NCBI RefSeq assembly: GCF_002217205.1
Contig: NZ_MUGT01000015.1
Span: 1 to 43,091, forward strand
Length of the DNA stretch: 43,091 nt
Direction: 5' to 3'
Source of the DNA: Flavobacterium branchiophilum NBRC 15030 = ATCC 35035
GTDB taxonomy: Bacteria; Bacteroidota; Bacteroidia; Flavobacteriales; Flavobacteriaceae
How positions within the stretch are numbered: position 1 is the first letter of the stretch; the number at the start of each line of letters is the position of its first letter. Position numbers and translations under genes: made by a program. Below, one piece after another: positions 40,503-43,091 of the stretch. The notes below the pieces were generated by a model. The model did not search any database, was not told the DNA's origin, and saw only the letters and a list, made by a program, of their open reading frames with translations.

Positions 40503-42899
40503 CTATTTTTTTAATCTATTTTTCTCTTCTTCGTTGCTTCCCTCTATTTGAGTAGTTTTAATATCTTTATTGCCCAATTTATAAACTACAGATATTCTTA
40601 AAAATCGTATATCTTCATAGTTTCTATAAATAATTGGATAATTATTGGTTATAGATGTTTGGGTAATTATACTGGTCTTTAAAATGTCGTTTCCTATAAT
40701 TGCTAAGCTCCATTTTTTATTTAAAAACAAAAATTTTAAGGACGCATCAAGCTGACTGTATGCGGATATTTTATCGACTCCTGAAACTCCTTTAAAATTA
40801 TAGGAGTAGTTTAATGCAAACAAAACTGTTTTTTCTTTATTGAAAATAAAATTATTGTTTGTAGTTAGATTATAATTAACACCTGTTATATTTGAATTTA
40901 TATAAGAAACAGATGATTTTGAATTGGAATAAAAAATATCAAAACTATTATAACTTTGAAACCATTCTTTATGACTAATTGTGTACGATTCTGAAAGACC
41001 AAAATTTTCCGAGTTTAAGTAATTTAAAATAATATTGGCTTGTATACCATCTAATGGGTTAATGAAAATAATCCCTCCTGTACCATTTGAAATTTTAGAA
41101 TAATATAATCTATTATTCCAATTACTTTTATAAGTGTAATTAATTTCTAAATTATTGCTGTAACTAGGTTGTAAAAAAGGGTTTCCTTCAGAATATTGAT
41201 ATTTGTTATTATAAATCCTAAAAGGATTTAGGAATTCAAAATAAGGTCTATCTAATCGTTTGCCATAGCTGAATGACAATGAATTGTTTTCATTCGGTGC
41301 GTAAGACAAATAGAATGTTGGAAATAATTTTGAATAATTATTTTTGTTTGTTTGGTTTAATGTAATGGAGTTACCCTCTGTTTGTGTAGTTTCTAATCGT
41401 AAACCTAATTGACTTTCCCATTTTTCTCCTAGCTTTTTACTTCCCGAAATATATAAAGCTTCCGTGTTTTCTTTATAAACAAATTTATTACTTTGTAATG
41501 GGTCAAATACTTGATTTCCTGTTGTGAGATTATAAAGTGCTAAATCAGTATTGTTTTTTGTAAATGAAATTTTGCCACCAAAAGTTAAGTCTATAAATTT
41601 AGTTGGGAAATCAACATCAATTTTTGCTGAATAATTTGTTATATTTTGTTCTGAAATATTATTTGCAGAATAGTATGAGTTTGGTATTATCGTTTGGTTT
41701 TGGTAGAGGTTATTTGAACTAAATATTCGGTCTTGGTTATCATCAAATACTAAATAGTTAAAATTTGTTGAAATTTTTCTGCCAATTGTATCAAGTTTGT
41801 ATATTGTATAAATATCAACGGCATTAATATTATTTTTTATTTTATTCTCTGCACTGCTGATAATTAATGAGTCAATAGTGCTTAACGAATTATTTTTTAT
41901 TGTTGAAAAATCTTTTTCTTTGTTATTCTTGTTATTATTACTTCCTATATATTGAAGTCCGATATTAAATTTTTCTGAAAATTTATAATTAACCCCCAAT
42001 CTTCCTCTAACTATATCATAATAATTTCTGTTCGTGTTTTCTTCTTGCCAAGTTTGACTAGGGTAAAAAAATGTTGTGTTATATGTTGGGCTTATAGAAC
42101 CGTTTGTTATACCTAAATCTGAACTAATGGATATTTTCTTTTTATCATAATTAAATCCTCCACCAACACTTCCTGCGGGGTAGGTTGTTTGCGTGTAAGT
42201 ACCTCTCATATTAGCACTCCAACTATCTTTTTTTGCTTTTTTTAATTTAATATTAATCAGTCCTCCATTTCCTTTAGCTTCATATTTTGCTGGAGGGGTT
42301 GTAATAACTTCAATGGCTTTTATATTATCCGAGGGTATTGTTTTCAAGAAATTTATCAAATCATCACCAGCAAGTTGAATTATTTTATCATCAATCATAA
42401 CAGCTAAATTATTTTTACCAATCATACTAATTGCATCATTTTGAACTCTAATATTTGGAGTAGACTTTAGAGCATCAATAGCATCGCCGCCAGAGGCTGA
42501 AATGCTGTTTTCGACATTGAAAACTAGCCTATCTACTTTGCGTTCGATGAGTTTCTTTTTGGAGTTTACAACTACTTCTTGCAGTTGTTGTGGGGTGTCA
42601 TTTAGGATAATAATGCCTAAATTAACGTCTTGAGAGGCATTTATTGTTTGTTCTTTCAGTACTTTGCCCAGATGTTTTATCAACAAAGTATATGTGCCTT
42701 TGGGTGTTGTGAGGCTAAAGTTGCCCTTGCTGTCTGACAAATCGCTATGGGTTATATGGGCTTGATTGTTTTGCAGTTGCACTTCTAATAACTCAAGAGG
42801 TTGGTTTTGTGAGTCTGTTATTTGTCCACTGATTTTTACTTGTGCCAAAACTCCAAATGGTAATACAAATAGCCATAAAAAAATTGTGAATTTAGTCAT
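40503..42899 (-). CDS. TonB-dependent receptor-like outer-membrane beta-barrel protein
   Basis: A 798-residue outer-membrane barrel. Signal peptide (MTKFTIFLWLFVLPFGVLAQ), then a carboxypeptidase-D-like domain (VKISGQITDSQNQPLELLEV, SDSKGNFSLTTPKGTYTLLIKHLGK), a plug (VDRLVFNVENSISASGGDAIDALKSTPNI, IKAIEVITTPPAKYEAKGNGGLINIKLKK) and a long C-terminal barrel. This is the Bacteroidota outer-membrane beta-barrel family, related to but distinct from SusC. It is the first gene of the cassette; the precursor starts 100 nt after its end. Peptide uptake, export through the outer membrane or a receptor role are all possible. Sequence ends in a run of Lys/Glu (EEEKNRLKK). Confidence 0.85.
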   Translation of the reverse strand: MTKFTIFLWLFVLPFGVLAQVKISGQITDSQNQPLELLEVQLQNNQAHITHSDLSDSKGNFSLTTPKGTYTLLIKHLGKVLKEQTINASQDVNLGIIILNDTPQQLQEVVVNSKKKLIERKVDRLVFNVENSISASGGDAIDALKSTPNIRVQNDAISMIGKNNLAVMIDDKIIQLAGDDLINFLKTIPSDNIKAIEVITTPPAKYEAKGNGGLINIKLKKAKKDSWSANMRGTYTQTTYPAGSVGGGFNYDKKKISISSDLGITNGSISPTYNTTFFYPSQTWQEENTNRNYYDIVRGRLGVNYKFSEKFNIGLQYIGSNNNKNNKEKDFSTIKNNSLSTIDSLIISSAENKIKNNINAVDIYTIYKLDTIGRKISTNFNYLVFDDNQDRIFSSNNLYQNQTIIPNSYYSANNISEQNITNYSAKIDVDFPTKFIDLTFGGKISFTKNNTDLALYNLTTGNQVFDPLQSNKFVYKENTEALYISGSKKLGEKWESQLGLRLETTQTEGNSITLNQTNKNNYSKLFPTFYLSYAPNENNSLSFSYGKRLDRPYFEFLNPFRIYNNKYQYSEGNPFLQPSYSNNLEINYTYKSNWNNRLYYSKISNGTGGIIFINPLDGIQANIILNYLNSENFGLSESYTISHKEWFQSYNSFDIFYSNSKSSVSYINSNITGVNYNLTTNNNFIFNKEKTVLFALNYSYNFKGVSGVDKISAYSQLDASLKFLFLNKKWSLAIIGNDILKTSIITQTSITNNYPIIYRNYEDIRFLRISVVYKLGNKDIKTTQIEGSNEEEKNRLKK

Positions 42900-43029
42900 T
42901 TTTTACTTTTTTAATTTATTCTGGTATATTATATAGCATATAATACGTTTTTTTAAAACATCACATCTTCATAATGCGAAATATTCTGTTATATGTATAT
43001 CTTTGTACTTCTGATTCATTATTTAATTA

Positions 43030-43061
43030 CAAACTTAAAACAAAAAAATATACAAACCAAA
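43030..43061 (-). promoter_or_regulatory. Candidate promoter of the peptide cassette
   Basis: On the minus strand TTTG (43061 to 43058), a 20-nt spacer and TAAGTTTG (43037 to 43030) match the Bacteroidota consensus. It leaves a leader of about 125 nt before the barrel gene start at 42899. No other gene is seen between 42900 and the T run at the end (43074-43091). Confidence 0.45.
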
Positions 43062-43091
43062 TATTTTTCTCTATTTTTTTTTTTTTTTTTT

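Noticed and set aside
43074..43091. T homopolymer at the right end as a biological feature
   Set aside because: It is at the very end of the window and may only mark where an assembly stopped.

Overview
This 43 kb window is chromosomal DNA from a member of the Bacteroidota, class Flavobacteriia (Flavobacterium-like). The call rests on strong A+T bias, TAnnTTTG-type promoters, near absence of Shine-Dalgarno sequences, the gliding genes gldB-gldC, a SusC/SusD pair, two type IX secretion (T9SS) substrates with type A C-terminal sorting domains, DUF2851, and a DnaG without its zinc ligands. The far right end runs into a T homopolymer and may be a contig end.

Layout. 1-3.5 kb: repeats, ffh, a decayed D12-class DNA adenine methyltransferase, folD. 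3.6-8 kb: a frameshifted two-TM protein gene, rpsU with a rare strong Shine-Dalgarno, and a minus-strand operon DUF2851-PspC-HhH protein-acyl-CoA dehydrogenase. 8.1-11.4 kb: a cystathionine beta-synthase-like enzyme and a putative porin. 11.7-22.3 kb: a protein-degradation and uptake locus with secreted M4 and M36 metallopeptidases that carry nearly matching T9SS sorting domains, then SusD and SusC. 22.5-30.5 kb: rnhB, gldC-gldB, nadE, a LuxR-type response regulator, dnaG, an M3 oligopeptidase. 30.6-31.9 kb: a possible small RNA, purE, and a nest of interspersed repeats with gene debris. 31.9-36.2 kb: a J-domain-like coiled-coil protein, hutU, two small exported proteins.

The most interesting part is 36.3-42.9 kb, a minus-strand cassette that reads as an undescribed ribosomally made peptide system: TonB-dependent receptor-like barrel, a 54-residue double-glycine precursor peptide, a hairpin terminator/attenuator, a JmjC/cupin-type putative Fe(II)/2-oxoglutarate oxygenase, a small exported protein, and a C39-peptidase ABC exporter. 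The precursor's predicted core alternates valine with polar residues and has no cysteine or aromatic residue. It has no lanthionine, cyclodehydration or radical-SAM enzyme beside it. The likely flow is precursor synthesis, possible hydroxylation by the JmjC-like enzyme, leader removal and inner-membrane export by the C39 ABC protein, with the small exported protein as a candidate immunity or periplasmic factor and the barrel handling the outer membrane. All assignments are from reading the sequence; no database search was run.
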